This document shows positions 10,961 to 19,523 of a DNA stretch of 64,000 bases, piece by piece (the first letter of the stretch is position 1; every line of letters begins with the position of its first letter). The notes under the pieces are model-generated. The model was not told where the DNA came from. It ran no database searches and was given only the letters and a program-made list of their open reading frames with translations. Position numbers and translations under genes: made by a program. Source of the stretch: CBDIHP01 sp965279195 (GTDB lineage: Bacteria > Planctomycetota > Planctomycetia > Isosphaerales > Isosphaeraceae); contig CBDIHP010000036.1 in the NCBI GenBank assembly GCA_965279195.1, forward strand, positions 167,035 through 231,034, in the 5' to 3' direction.

Positions 10961-11007
10961 CGTGCGGGCGGCCCGCGATCCATGGGCCATCGCGGGCCGC
11001 GGGCACG
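10961..11007 (+). terminator. Long GC hairpin after the membrane-protein gene
   Basis: Arms GCGGCCCGCGAT (10968-10979) and ATCGCGGGCCGC (10989-11000) are perfectly complementary, and outer CGTGC/GCACG extends the stem. There is no T-tract, so it may be a terminator-like or repeat hairpin. Confidence 0.5.
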
Positions 11008-11030
11008 ACGCGATGGAGTCCCCGCCTTGG

Positions 11031-11158
11031 CCTCTCGCGTGGCCGACCTGCCGGCCGTCCTCGCCGCGGATGAGGACGGCCTTGCGGACGCACCGCGAGA
11101 CGCAGCGATCGACTCGCGTGAGTTCGGGATCCACCCGCTCCGAGCGCGGCATCGCCAC
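11031..11158 (-). pseudogene. Relic of the RAYT-like gene 5' end
   Basis: The reverse strand encodes AMPRSERVDPELTRVDRCVS and continues to about GEDGRQVGHARG. It is clearly homologous to the first 42 residues of the intact protein at 5912-6952. Homology ends abruptly at about 11031, the start codon position is GTG instead of ATG, and the HUH motif is absent. The homology also extends upstream for about 90 bases of shared non-coding sequence to repeat array 2 (see findings). It is a truncated duplicate. Confidence 0.85.
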
Positions 11159-11220
11159 CGTCGGGCCCCCTCTCCGGGAGAACCCCAGGTCAGGTCCGGC
11201 CGGGCGTCAAATCCCGACCC

Positions 11221-11290
11221 GGATGCGTTGCATATCCCTGCGTTGCCCCCTCCGCGTCGCCCTTCCCGCGTCGCCCCCGGATTGCACGCA
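11221..11290. repeat. GCGTTGCCC-type repeat array 2, beside RAYT relic
   Basis: Starts GGATGCGTTGCATATCCCTG and continues with CGTTGCCCCC and CGTCGCCC units. It is a degenerate counterpart of array 1 in the same position relative to the RAYT 5' end. Confidence 0.75.
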
Positions 11291-11312
11291 GGGGCGGCGC
11301 CGGATGCCGAGG

Positions 11313-14285
11313 CTATTTCCTGGCGGGGGTGATCCTCGCGAGGAGGGCCTTGAAGTCGTCGCGGGCGTCGAGCGAGTCGAGGTCGGGTTCCGACTCCATG
11401 TAGACATAATCTTTGAATCCGCCGTCGATCGCCAGGCGGAGGGTTGCGGTGCTCTTCCTGAGGAAAGCGTCCGCCTTCTCGGCCTGTGCGGCGGGGGTGT
11501 GGCGAGCACACTGGGCGTAGGCGCGTGCGCTCTCGAGGCGCATCTCGTTGTCGGCCTTGGGGCCGGCGTTGAGGCGGTCGGCGATCGCGGAGGCGCGGTC
11601 GACCAGCCCGACGTGGGCCAGGGTCGGCATCAGTTCGATCAAACGCTTGTCGTTGGAGGGGTCATCGGCGACGAGCTTCTCCTGGATTTTTCGAGCGACT
11701 TCGAACGTCTCCTTCGCCACCTTCTCGTCCTTCTCGCGGTCGGCCAGGTTGCCGAGGCGATAGAGGACGATCCCCAGGTCGCGATGAAGGGTCACGTCGC
11801 GTCCGTCGGCATTCCAGAGTCTTTCTCGGATGCTCCGGCATTCCTCGAGGTGTTTGTGGGCCTCGGGATGCTTTCCCATCTTGAGCTTGAACTCGCCGAT
11901 CATGTAATTCACCGCGGCGAGTTCGCGAGCCACTTTCAAGTTGTTGGGTTCCCGCTTCGACATCGCCTCGCGCTGGTCGAGGGCGTCGCGATAGTGGATG
12001 TTGGCTTCCTCAGGATTTCCAAGCCGATAGGACGTCTCGGCCAGGGCTATCGACGAATAACTCAATTCCTGCTTCATCGCATCGGGCTTGAAATCCGGGT
12101 CGTCCCGGAGTCGGGCGATTTCAAGCCTCAATTCATAGGCCTTCAGGAAATCGCGCCTTGCGCTCGTGACGTCGCCGACCCGGTATCGGCCGACGCCGAC
12201 CCGGGTGTAGGCCTCGGCCAGGAAGTACTGTACGAACGGCTTCCGGATCATGTACCCGTCGTTTTTCGGGTGCTCGTAGATGTCAGTCCAGATCTCCAGG
12301 CTGGCCACGTTGAAAGCGAGCGAGGCCTTCAAGTCGCGGCGGAATTGCTCGGCGCTCGACGCGAGTTCTCGATGAATATTCGCCAGGTTCTGGCGCGAGG
12401 GGTCGCTACCATTCTTGATCTTGACCCGCTCCTTCGCGATTTCGAGGCAACGTTCCAGGGTCCTGTGAGACTTTTCCGACTGACCCAGCTCGCTGTAGAT
12501 CCTGGCCAGGCCGTTCATCGCAGCCAGGACGGTCGCTTCCTTGCTCATGGATGATTTGTCGTAGACGTTCGCGACGCCGTCGATGCGCTTGAGGACCGAA
12601 TCGAGCAGGGATTTCTTGAAGTCGATGAGTCCCGGTGCGTTCAGGCCCTTCTGCATCTGCGAGAGAATATCCTGGATGATGTTGAGGGCGAGCGAGGCCT
12701 GCGACCCGGCGACCTGAGCGTTCAGCTCGGCCTGGGTGCGTGCCGCCTGCTCGCCATCCCGAGCGGCCCTGGCCTCGCCCTCGGCCTTCCTGGCGGCGGC
12801 CGCCTCGCGGACGGCGACATCCTTGGCGGCGATCGCGGCGTTCCTCTGGAAGACGGCTTCACGCCACTGCAAGACGATCCCGGCCGCCCCGAACACCAGC
12901 GCGGCGGCGAGCGCCACCGTGAGCCCCGCGAGCGCCGGCTTACGCTTGCACCACTTCCAGGCCATGACCGTGGTGCTGACGGGCCTGGCTCTAATCGGCT
13001 CGCCGTTGAGCCAGCGGCGGAGGTCATCGGCGAGTTCCCGGGCCGAGCCGTAACGCCTGCCCGGATCCTTCTCCAGGCACTTCAGGCAGATCACTTCGAG
13101 GTCGGTCGGCAACCTGGGGTTGAGATCCGAAGGTGCTTTGGGCGAGTCATGACGTACTTTCTCGAGGGTTTCAAGGACGGAGTCGCCGCGGAAAGGGGCC
13201 TGCCCAGCGAGCATGGCGTAGAGGATCGCCCCCAGGCCGTAGACGTCCGACGCGGTGGTGACCAGAGAATTCTTGCCCAGGGCCTGTTCGGGGGCCATGT
13301 ACGCAGGCGTCCCCATGATTGCCCCGGAGACCGTCAGTCCGGATTCGCCCTCGATCCGCTTCGCCAGGCCGAAGTCGGTCAGATGGGGGTGCCCTCCGGC
13401 GTCGACCAGGATGTTGGCGGGCTTCAGGTCGCGGTGCAATAGCCCGCGCTGGTGGGCATGGTGGACGGCCTCGGCGACCTCGGCGACAAGTCCGGCGGTG
13501 CCCCTGGGGTTCTCAATGTAAGCCGTGAGTCGCCGGTCGAGTCCGTCGCCGTCGATGAGCTTCATGCTGAAATAGTGCTGATCTTCGTAATTCCCGACTT
13601 CGTAAATCGGAACAATCCCGGGGTGATTCAGGAAAGCGACGGCCTCGGCCTCGTTCTGGAAGCGTCGTCGCTGGTCGTCGCTGGCGAACCCGGCGTTGCG
13701 GATCATCTTGAGGGCGACGTCGCGCTTCAGACTGATCTGCCTGGCCTTGTAGACGATCCCCATCCCACCCTGACCGAGCACGCTGAGCAGCTCGTAGTCC
13801 CCGATGTAACGGACCCGCACTCCCGATGGGAGCGGCGTCCCTGCATTTACACCCGGTCGGGTCCCTCCCCCGGACTCATGGAGCGCCGTTTCCGCGGGGG
13901 CGACGTTCGAATCCACGTCGACGGTTTCCGAGGCACGCGTGATCGGGTCCCCGGCGCCGGGAGCCCGAGCCATCTCGGCCTTCGGTTCGACCCCCGGGAA
14001 GGCGTCGTCCAGTCCGGCGCCCGAGGCGTTCGGACCGGCGGCCAACGTACCGGCGCCCCCGATCTCGTCGCCGGGACTCGGAATCGTCCCTTGCCCTCCG
14101 ACGGTCTCCGCCCCGCCGAGGATCGCCTCCAGGCGGCGGGCGAGTTCGGGGGCCAGGTCGGGATATCTCTCGATCCACTCGCCTGGATTCACCGATCGGC
14201 CCGAGTTCAGCTCGTTTTCGACCTCCGCGAGTACCCGGTCAAGCCGAAGGCGGCGCTGCTCCGTCTCGCCTCGATCGTTCATCAT
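11313..14285 (-). CDS. Membrane Ser/Thr protein kinase with C-terminal TPR region
   Basis: A 990-residue Hanks-type kinase. After a roughly 160-residue N-terminal region rich in A, G and P come the glycine loop LGQGGMG (about 170-176), the ATP lysine in VALKMI (about 193), the catalytic loop HRDLKPAN (about 284-291), DFG (about 304-306) and APE (about 331-333). One transmembrane segment (about 451-471) follows the kinase domain. The C-terminal 500 residues, outside the membrane, form TPR-like repeats (e.g. YSELGQSEKSHRTLERCLEI). This architecture is very common in Planctomycetota and suggests signal sensing by the TPR part. ATG 14285 is preferred over an in-frame TTG two codons upstream. The target is unknown. 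Confidence 0.93.
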   Translation of the reverse strand: MMNDRGETEQRRLRLDRVLAEVENELNSGRSVNPGEWIERYPDLAPELARRLEAILGGAETVGGQGTIPSPGDEIGGAGTLAAGPNASGAGLDDAFPGVEPKAEMARAPGAGDPITRASETVDVDSNVAPAETALHESGGGTRPGVNAGTPLPSGVRVRYIGDYELLSVLGQGGMGIVYKARQISLKRDVALKMIRNAGFASDDQRRRFQNEAEAVAFLNHPGIVPIYEVGNYEDQHYFSMKLIDGDGLDRRLTAYIENPRGTAGLVAEVAEAVHHAHQRGLLHRDLKPANILVDAGGHPHLTDFGLAKRIEGESGLTVSGAIMGTPAYMAPEQALGKNSLVTTASDVYGLGAILYAMLAGQAPFRGDSVLETLEKVRHDSPKAPSDLNPRLPTDLEVICLKCLEKDPGRRYGSARELADDLRRWLNGEPIRARPVSTTVMAWKWCKRKPALAGLTVALAAALVFGAAGIVLQWREAVFQRNAAIAAKDVAVREAAAARKAEGEARAARDGEQAARTQAELNAQVAGSQASLALNIIQDILSQMQKGLNAPGLIDFKKSLLDSVLKRIDGVANVYDKSSMSKEATVLAAMNGLARIYSELGQSEKSHRTLERCLEIAKERVKIKNGSDPSRQNLANIHRELASSAEQFRRDLKASLAFNVASLEIWTDIYEHPKNDGYMIRKPFVQYFLAEAYTRVGVGRYRVGDVTSARRDFLKAYELRLEIARLRDDPDFKPDAMKQELSYSSIALAETSYRLGNPEEANIHYRDALDQREAMSKREPNNLKVARELAAVNYMIGEFKLKMGKHPEAHKHLEECRSIRERLWNADGRDVTLHRDLGIVLYRLGNLADREKDEKVAKETFEVARKIQEKLVADDPSNDKRLIELMPTLAHVGLVDRASAIADRLNAGPKADNEMRLESARAYAQCARHTPAAQAEKADAFLRKSTATLRLAIDGGFKDYVYMESEPDLDSLDARDDFKALLARITPARK

Positions 14286-14503
14286 GGACAAATCTCGGCT
14301 CCGATCCGGGAACGTTGGGACGCGAGACTGATCGTTTCACCAGGCAAGGGGAAACCAGAGTCAGGGGGAAGACCGGAGATCCCGAAAACCGGCGTCGGTC
14401 TTCGTGCCGCCGTTCTGCATGCACTCAAACCCATGAAAATGGGAAGGAACTCATGATAACACAATGTCATGGGTGTTCCGCAGTTGAGATTTTCCGGTGC
14501 AGG

Positions 14504-14735
14504 GCAGGGAACGCGGGGGGAACGCGAAACACGGGGGAACGCGGGCGGGGGAACGCGGGGAACGCGGGGACATGCAACGGGGGAACGCGGGCGGGGGAAC
14601 GCGGGGAACGCGCGGGAACGCGGGGACATGCAACGGGGGAACGCGGGCGGGAGAACGCGGGGAACGCAAGACATGCAACGGGGGAACGCGCGGGAACGCG
14701 GGGAACGCGGGCGGAACGCGGGGACATGCAACGCA
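14504..14735. repeat. GGGAACGCGGG / GACATGCAAC tandem array 3
   Basis: Four higher-order units of 45-56 bases each end in CATGCAAC (14571, 14627, 14672, 14725). They are built from repeats of GGGAACGCGG. This is the reverse complement of the array at 7015-7160. Confidence 0.85.
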
Positions 14736-15346
14736 TTGAGCGCTCGTCGGAGAGTCCGACGTGGGGATGACGGTTGGATCGAGGGCTCCACCACTGAGGG
14801 TCAGCGGAAGACACTATTCTCACATGGCACCGGATGTAAGTCTCAACCATTCAGTGGTTTGGCGAATTTGAGTGGGTTCACCTGGTTCGCTTCCCCGCCC
14901 GATCTGACGAGGAATTTCGGAAACCGTCGTGAGTTCTTTCGGCGAGGATTTTGTCTGATTGGCTGAAATGAGGGCTTTAGGCGGGATTTCTGATCTTTGG
15001 GGCTTGGGGGTTCTGGTGTAGTTGCGTGATGTTGTAGATTCAGCTGCTTTAGAGGTGAAAGATGCGACAGCTCGGTTCGTTTTGCCACCTGAGGGAGGCG
15101 ATGTTCGGTGGGTTGGCGTCGGGTGGTGACGAATTGGGTCGGTTGTCGGTCGGCCTCGATCCGGGGGGAGGAGGGCGGCCGGAATGCTGAAGGTATAAGT
15201 TGAGGTTTGGTCGGGGTTTAGTGTGGATTGGCTTCGAATGGGTGGATTGGTTTCTGAGGGAACGTAGGGGACCCGACCGGGGCGGATGGTGGTGCGCGAT
15301 GCGAACAAGACTCGACGTCATGGAGATGTTTGGTTCGTTTATGTGA

Positions 15347-15402
15347 TGTTGATCGTTAAGTCATGGGCTCTCAATGAGATGGGGCGGATTGGGTTCGTTT
15401 CG
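15347..15402 (-). repeat. Reverse copy of the CGAAACGAACCCAATC repeat
   Basis: On the minus strand, CGAAACGAACCCAATCCGCC (15402-15383) is followed by a TTAACGATCAACA block (15359-15347). This matches the two-block arrangement at 5365-5420. Confidence 0.65.
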
Positions 15403-15636
15403 AAGGATCCGTTGCACTTGGGCACGGGGGGAGTGAGCGCCTGGCTTGGGCGAGTAGGATTGAGATAAAGCGTACCTGGATATGAGGTTGCGTCAAAATG
15501 GCTTTGTTCCCGTGTTTTGAACTTGGGGTCCGCCACGGGGGAGGGCCCGTGGGGCGGGGCTTGTGCCGGTGAACGGTTGCGATCATAAGGGCGAGGCGTC
15601 GAAGGGGAGTCCGGGTTCGGACAGGGGAGGTGGGGG

Positions 15637-16929
15637 ATGGATCGCAGGGGGTTCCTGGGGGCGACGGCGGGGGCGGGGCTGGCGATGGGGGTGGGGTTCG
15701 GTCAGGAAGGCGGGCAGGGAGATGGTTTGGATGCGTCGATGCGGCGGGCGAGGGAGGTGGCGCTGGGGGTTTTGAAGCCATCGAAGGGGGATCTGGAGAG
15801 GGGCCTGCGGTTGCATGCGGAATCGCTGGTGTTCGATGTCTATGGGTTCTCGCCCCGGGCGGCCCTGGATCCGGTCCGGCTTCGCGAGGCGGTCGAGGCG
15901 GGGGCGTCGGACCTGGAGCTGAACGACCTGCGCGAGGATATGGGGATGACCCGTTGCGTCGGCGACCCTGCGCAGAGGGCGGCGTTCGAGGCGGCGTGGA
16001 AGGCGTCGGGCGTGACCTGCATCTTCCAGAACGCCGGGGAGGAGGGGCAGGACCCCTTGCGGCTGCTCAAGCGGCTGGCCAGGTTCACCTATGTGACGGA
16101 CTCGATGCGTGCGTTCGTGGCGAAGGCGGCGAATCCGGAGGAGATCCTGGCGGCGAAGGCCGAGGGGCGGCATTGCCTGTACTTCACGGGCAACGGCGTG
16201 CCGCTGTCGCAGACCTGGGTGTCGGGCGAGGAGGAGTTGGGGTTCGTCCGGCTGTTCTTCCAGCTCGGGATCCGGATGATGCACGTGACGTATAATCGCC
16301 GGAACATGCTCGGCGACGGCTGCGGCGAGACCTCGAACGCGGGCCTCAGCGACCTCGGCCGGGCGGCGGTGGCGGAGATGAACCGGCAGGGGGTGATCGT
16401 GGACGTCGCCCACTCGGGCTGGAAGACCAGCCTGGAGGCCGCGAAGGCGTCGACGCTGCCGATGGTCGCCAGCCACACCGGCTGCGACGCCCTGAACCAC
16501 CACATCCGCTGCAAGCCCGACGAGGTGATCAAGGCCATCGTCGAGACCGGCGGGCTGGTCGGCATCTGCGGCATCCCCAACTTCCTCGGCGGGGGGATCG
16601 CGGCGCTCCTGGACCACATCGACCACGTTGTGAAGCGGTTCGGGGTCGATCACGTGGCGATCGGGACCGACGTGGCCTACGGCGCCCCGGCCATCCCGGG
16701 CCCGGCGGTGCCGTCGCGGGGGTCGCGGACGAGGTTCGAGGCGCTCTGGCCGAAGGGGAGCCTGTCGCCTCGGCCGGCGGACGAGCTGACGCTCGCCTGG
16801 ACCAACTGGCCGCTGTTCACGGTGGGGATGGTCCAGCGTGGTTACAAGGAGGAGGACATCCGGAAGATCCTGGGGGGGAACATGATCCGGGTGGCGAGGG
16901 ACGTCCTCAAAGGCCGCACGGCCGTGTAA
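15637..16929 (+). CDS. Membrane dipeptidase (peptidase M19), probably Tat-exported
   Basis: This 430-residue protein starts MDRRGFLGATAG, a twin-arginine-like export signal, and has a strong ribosome-binding site (GGGGAGG). The body matches the renal-dipeptidase family: MHVTYNRRN (about 212-220), GLSDLGRAAVAEMNRQGVIV (about 229-248), VDVAHSG (about 248-254) with a zinc-ligand histidine, ASHTGC (about 271-276) and a DHVAIGTD segment (about 341-348). M19 enzymes are dinuclear zinc hydrolases of dipeptides (including D-residue dipeptides) in an amidohydrolase-like barrel. The N-terminal zinc motif HxD is not obvious; FDVYGF occupies the equivalent place, so activity should be treated with caution. 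It stands alone, 157 bases before the pseudopilin start. Confidence 0.88.
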   Translation: MDRRGFLGATAGAGLAMGVGFGQEGGQGDGLDASMRRAREVALGVLKPSKGDLERGLRLHAESLVFDVYGFSPRAALDPVRLREAVEAGASDLELNDLREDMGMTRCVGDPAQRAAFEAAWKASGVTCIFQNAGEEGQDPLRLLKRLARFTYVTDSMRAFVAKAANPEEILAAKAEGRHCLYFTGNGVPLSQTWVSGEEELGFVRLFFQLGIRMMHVTYNRRNMLGDGCGETSNAGLSDLGRAAVAEMNRQGVIVDVAHSGWKTSLEAAKASTLPMVASHTGCDALNHHIRCKPDEVIKAIVETGGLVGICGIPNFLGGGIAALLDHIDHVVKRFGVDHVAIGTDVAYGAPAIPGPAVPSRGSRTRFEALWPKGSLSPRPADELTLAWTNWPLFTVGMVQRGYKEEDIRKILGGNMIRVARDVLKGRTAV

Positions 16930-17086
16930 ATCCGACCCACCGGGCGTGCGTCACGACCGGCGTCGCTTGCCGAATCCGGAATGTCGGGTTAGCCTGGATC
17001 CGTGGCCTGCCACCATGCGTGGATCCGGGCCGTCGCCGATGTCGGTGGAACCATCGACCCGCACCCCAGACCATCGGACGCCAACC

Positions 17087-18070
17087 ATGCCCGCGCCCCT
17101 CTCGCGACGCCACGCCCGGGCGGCCCGGCCCCGGGCGTTCACGCTGATCGAGCTGCTGGTCGTGATCTCGATCATCGCGGTCCTGATCGCCCTGCTGCTG
17201 CCCGCCGTGCAGGCGGCCCGCGAGGCCGCGCGGAAGGCCCATTGCATCAATAATCTCAAGCAGCTGGGCCTGGGCCTGGCCAACTACGAGCTGCGGAATC
17301 GGGCGTACCCGCCGGGCTACACGTCGGTCTACGACTCCCTGGTCCGGGTCGAGCTGGGGCCAGGCTGGGGCTGGGCGAGCATGATCCTGCCCGACCTGGA
17401 GCAGCAGGCCCTGTACGATCGGATCAAGTTCTCGACCCCGATCCAGCACCCGACGATGGAGACGGTCCGGCTGAGCACGATGTCGGTGTTCCTCTGCCCC
17501 AGCGACGACATGCCGAGGAAGTGGACGGCCTCCGAGAGCCTGGTCGTCCTCTACAGGGGGCAGCCGATTACCTACGGCACGCCGATCTGCGACGTCGCGG
17601 GTTCCAATTACGTCGGGGTCTTCGGGATCGGCGAACCCGGGGTCGAGGGCGACGGCGTCTTCTACCGAGACAGTTCGGTCAAGGTCGCCGACGTGACCGA
17701 CGGGCTCAGCAATACGCTATTCGTCGGCGAGCGGTCGGTCTCGCTCCAGTTCAATCGGGGAACCGCGACGTGGGTCGGGGCGGTGCCGGGTGCCTTGCTG
17801 TGGTCGTGTGACCCGCGCGGGGAGCCCGAGGCGGGGAGCGGCTGCATCAAGGAGGAATCCGCGGGCATGATCCTCGGCCACACCGGCGAGGGACGCGGGC
17901 CGGGCGACCCCTGGGGGGACGTGAACCAGTTCCTCAGCCGACACGGCAAGGGGGCCCATTTCCTCTACGGCGACGGGCACGTCCGCTTCCTGCGCAACAG
18001 CATGGACTACAAGACCTACAAGGCCCTGAGCACCCGCGCGGGGAATGAGGTGATCAATGACTCCTATTGA
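17087..18070 (+). CDS. DUF1559 type II pseudopilin-like protein
   Basis: Start chosen at MPAPLSRRHARA, giving 327 residues. A short basic leader precedes RAFTLIELLVVISIIAVLIA, the prepilin methylation and cleavage signature with its hydrophobic helix, and then the DUF1559 hallmark AREAARKAHCINNLKQLGLG. The C-terminal GDGHVRFLRNSMD is the family's H-x9-DG-type ending. DUF1559 proteins are massively expanded in Planctomycetota and are thought to be prepilin-like surface proteins with no defined role. The reading frame overlaps the next gene's start by 14 bases, indicating translational coupling. Confidence 0.93.
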   Translation: MPAPLSRRHARAARPRAFTLIELLVVISIIAVLIALLLPAVQAAREAARKAHCINNLKQLGLGLANYELRNRAYPPGYTSVYDSLVRVELGPGWGWASMILPDLEQQALYDRIKFSTPIQHPTMETVRLSTMSVFLCPSDDMPRKWTASESLVVLYRGQPITYGTPICDVAGSNYVGVFGIGEPGVEGDGVFYRDSSVKVADVTDGLSNTLFVGERSVSLQFNRGTATWVGAVPGALLWSCDPRGEPEAGSGCIKEESAGMILGHTGEGRGPGDPWGDVNQFLSRHGKGAHFLYGDGHVRFLRNSMDYKTYKALSTRAGNEVINDSY

Positions 18071-18380
18071 GCGGACCCCCTGGGTACGGCGGCTGCTTCT
18101 CGCGGCCCTGCTGGGCGTGCTGCCGGTCGCCCTCAACGCCGGCTGCGAGCAGGAGCTTCCCCCCGGCACGGTGCGGAAGGTCGTCAAGATCGACAGCATC
18201 CCGGCGTCGGTGATCGACGCCGGCAAGAAGGCGGTCCCGGGCGTCACGTTCGACGACGGCTGGCAGAACCTCACCCCGGAGGGCAAGCTGCACTCCTACG
18301 AGATCCGGGGCAAGGCGTCCAACGGCAAGACCCGCGAAGTCCGGGTCTCGCCCGAGGGGAAGATCCTGGAGATGGAATGA
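18057..18380 (+). CDS. Small lipoprotein, PepSY-like
   Basis: This 107-residue protein has a lipoprotein signal peptide (LLLAALLGVLPVALNAGC, lipobox LNAGC, Cys about 29). The mature region has a VDxAxK-V-P-G-like layout (IPASVIDAGKKAVPGVTFDD) and ends VRVSPEGKILEME, similar to PepSY-like putative inhibitor domains. It overlaps the DUF1559 gene by 14 bases, so the two are very probably co-translated and may work at the same envelope site. Function is unknown. Confidence 0.8.
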   Translation: MTPIERTPWVRRLLLAALLGVLPVALNAGCEQELPPGTVRKVVKIDSIPASVIDAGKKAVPGVTFDDGWQNLTPEGKLHSYEIRGKASNGKTREVRVSPEGKILEME

Positions 18381-18447
18381 GCCCGAGGGGCCGAGCCGAC
18401 CCGACCCGTCCGGCGATCGGGTGGCGGCCCGCCCTGTCGGGATGGCT

Positions 18448-19023
18448 TCAATTCCAGCGGCCCCGGAGCGCGTCGGCCGGGTGGGGGAACGCGGGCTGCC
18501 TCCCGGCGGCCCGGCGTGTCTCCTTGATGTACCACTCGGCCGCCTCGTGGTCCATCAGGACGAGCACGATCGGGTGCTCGGCCGAGAAGGGCTCCCCTCC
18601 CAGCTCGGTCACCTGCCCGAGGTCGACCAGCCTCCCGAGGAGCTGGACCGCCTCCTTCACCGACAAACGCGACGCCGCCGCCAGTTCGTCGACCCGGGTC
18701 CGGCAGGTCAGACCTTCGTCGTCCGCATGGAGGTGGATCGCCAGGATCAGCCGATTCAGCATCGAATCGCCAGGCCGCATGCCTGAAAAGATCATCGAGA
18801 GAACGTCCTTCGTTCTGAGTGTCCGGGCGACGCCATCCGCGAGATGCTGAGTCGCCGATCGGACGCATTGGGAGGAGGAGATGCCGGACCCGATCAGGGA
18901 CCTGCGAGAGATCTCCGGGAGGATGAGGGATCCGGCTCCAGCCGTGGGGAGGGTCGAGGGGGGAGGAGTGTGCTCGGCCCGCGAAGCCGACTTTGGGGGG
19001 GCAGACTCATCAAAATATGACAT
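18448..19023 (-). CDS. Hypothetical protein with helix-turn-helix-like C-terminal half
   Basis: This 191-residue protein is unrecognised overall. Residues about 90-150 (LNRLILAIHLHADDEGLTC, then VDELAAASRLSVKEAVQLLG) read like a winged-helix or DnaD/GntR-like small DNA-binding fold: a helix, a short DEGLTCRT strand and a recognition-helix-like SRLSVKEAVQLL. The N-terminal 75 residues are low complexity. It ends 68 bases from the lipoprotein stop codon, convergently. The ribosome-binding site is weak, and ATG 19023 is the longest option. A regulatory role is inference only. Confidence 0.6.
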   Translation of the reverse strand: MSYFDESAPPKSASRAEHTPPPSTLPTAGAGSLILPEISRRSLIGSGISSSQCVRSATQHLADGVARTLRTKDVLSMIFSGMRPGDSMLNRLILAIHLHADDEGLTCRTRVDELAAASRLSVKEAVQLLGRLVDLGQVTELGGEPFSAEHPIVLVLMDHEAAEWYIKETRRAAGRQPAFPHPADALRGRWN

Positions 19024-19523
19024 AGGCCAGTCTGCATCGGGCGTCCAGATTTCGTCGCGAATTTTCTGGACAAAACGATCGGCTTCGTCGGTTTTTTGAC
19101 GAGAGTGTCAAGGATTTGGATAATCCGGATTGGATTCGTTCACGAATCGCATCGTCCTGCGCAGTAGTTTGCTCATTTGCGGTCGTCGTCCGACATTGCC
19201 CTGCAGGTTTCGGTCGGGCGTTGCCTCGGCCCGGAGGCGTCGCTCCTTATGCCGATTCTCGAGCCACGACGAAGGCCGGCCGACCACGCGGCCATGCAGG
19301 GAACGCATGGGGCGTGCGAAATTGTTTGACTTTCCTTGGAGCCCACGCCAGGCTAACATGGAGTGAAGGATTGTTGTGCCAGCTTTCAACAATCCTCCCC
19401 GCCCGACTGTCCGGTTTGATGTCTGGTCCCTCCCGCGACGGATTCCCGAAGGCCGCGAGCGCCCCGGGTCGTCGCGACCGACCACCCCGCCGCAGCTACA
19501 ACGGAATTGAGAGGAGCGATCCC
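19024..19523. other. Divergent intergenic region with two inverted repeats
   Basis: This 500-base gap separates the minus-strand hypothetical gene from the DUF1549/1553 gene. It contains GATTCGTTCACGAATC (19134-19149) and a 10-bp inverted repeat AGGATTGTTG/CAACAATCCT (19367-19376 and 19387-19396). No gene is supported. Confidence 0.45.

Larger units (their letters stand above)
14292..15636. other. 1.3-kb gene-free repeat region
   Basis: This holds repeat array 3 (14504-14735) and, from about 14850 on, G-rich sequence with full and partial copies of the ATTGGGTTCGTTT repeat (reverse of the 5.3-kb family). Short open frames here have no family features. No gene, tRNA or promoter is claimed. 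Confidence 0.6.

Noticed and set aside
9283..11511. 742-codon minus-strand frame across the membrane protein and the RAYT relic
   Set aside because: Composition is R/P/G only, with no recognisable segment except the relic, which lies in a different frame.
14504..14735. CRISPR array for the repeated units at 14.5 kb
   Set aside because: Units are tandem and degenerate with no unique spacers of constant length, and no cas genes are nearby.
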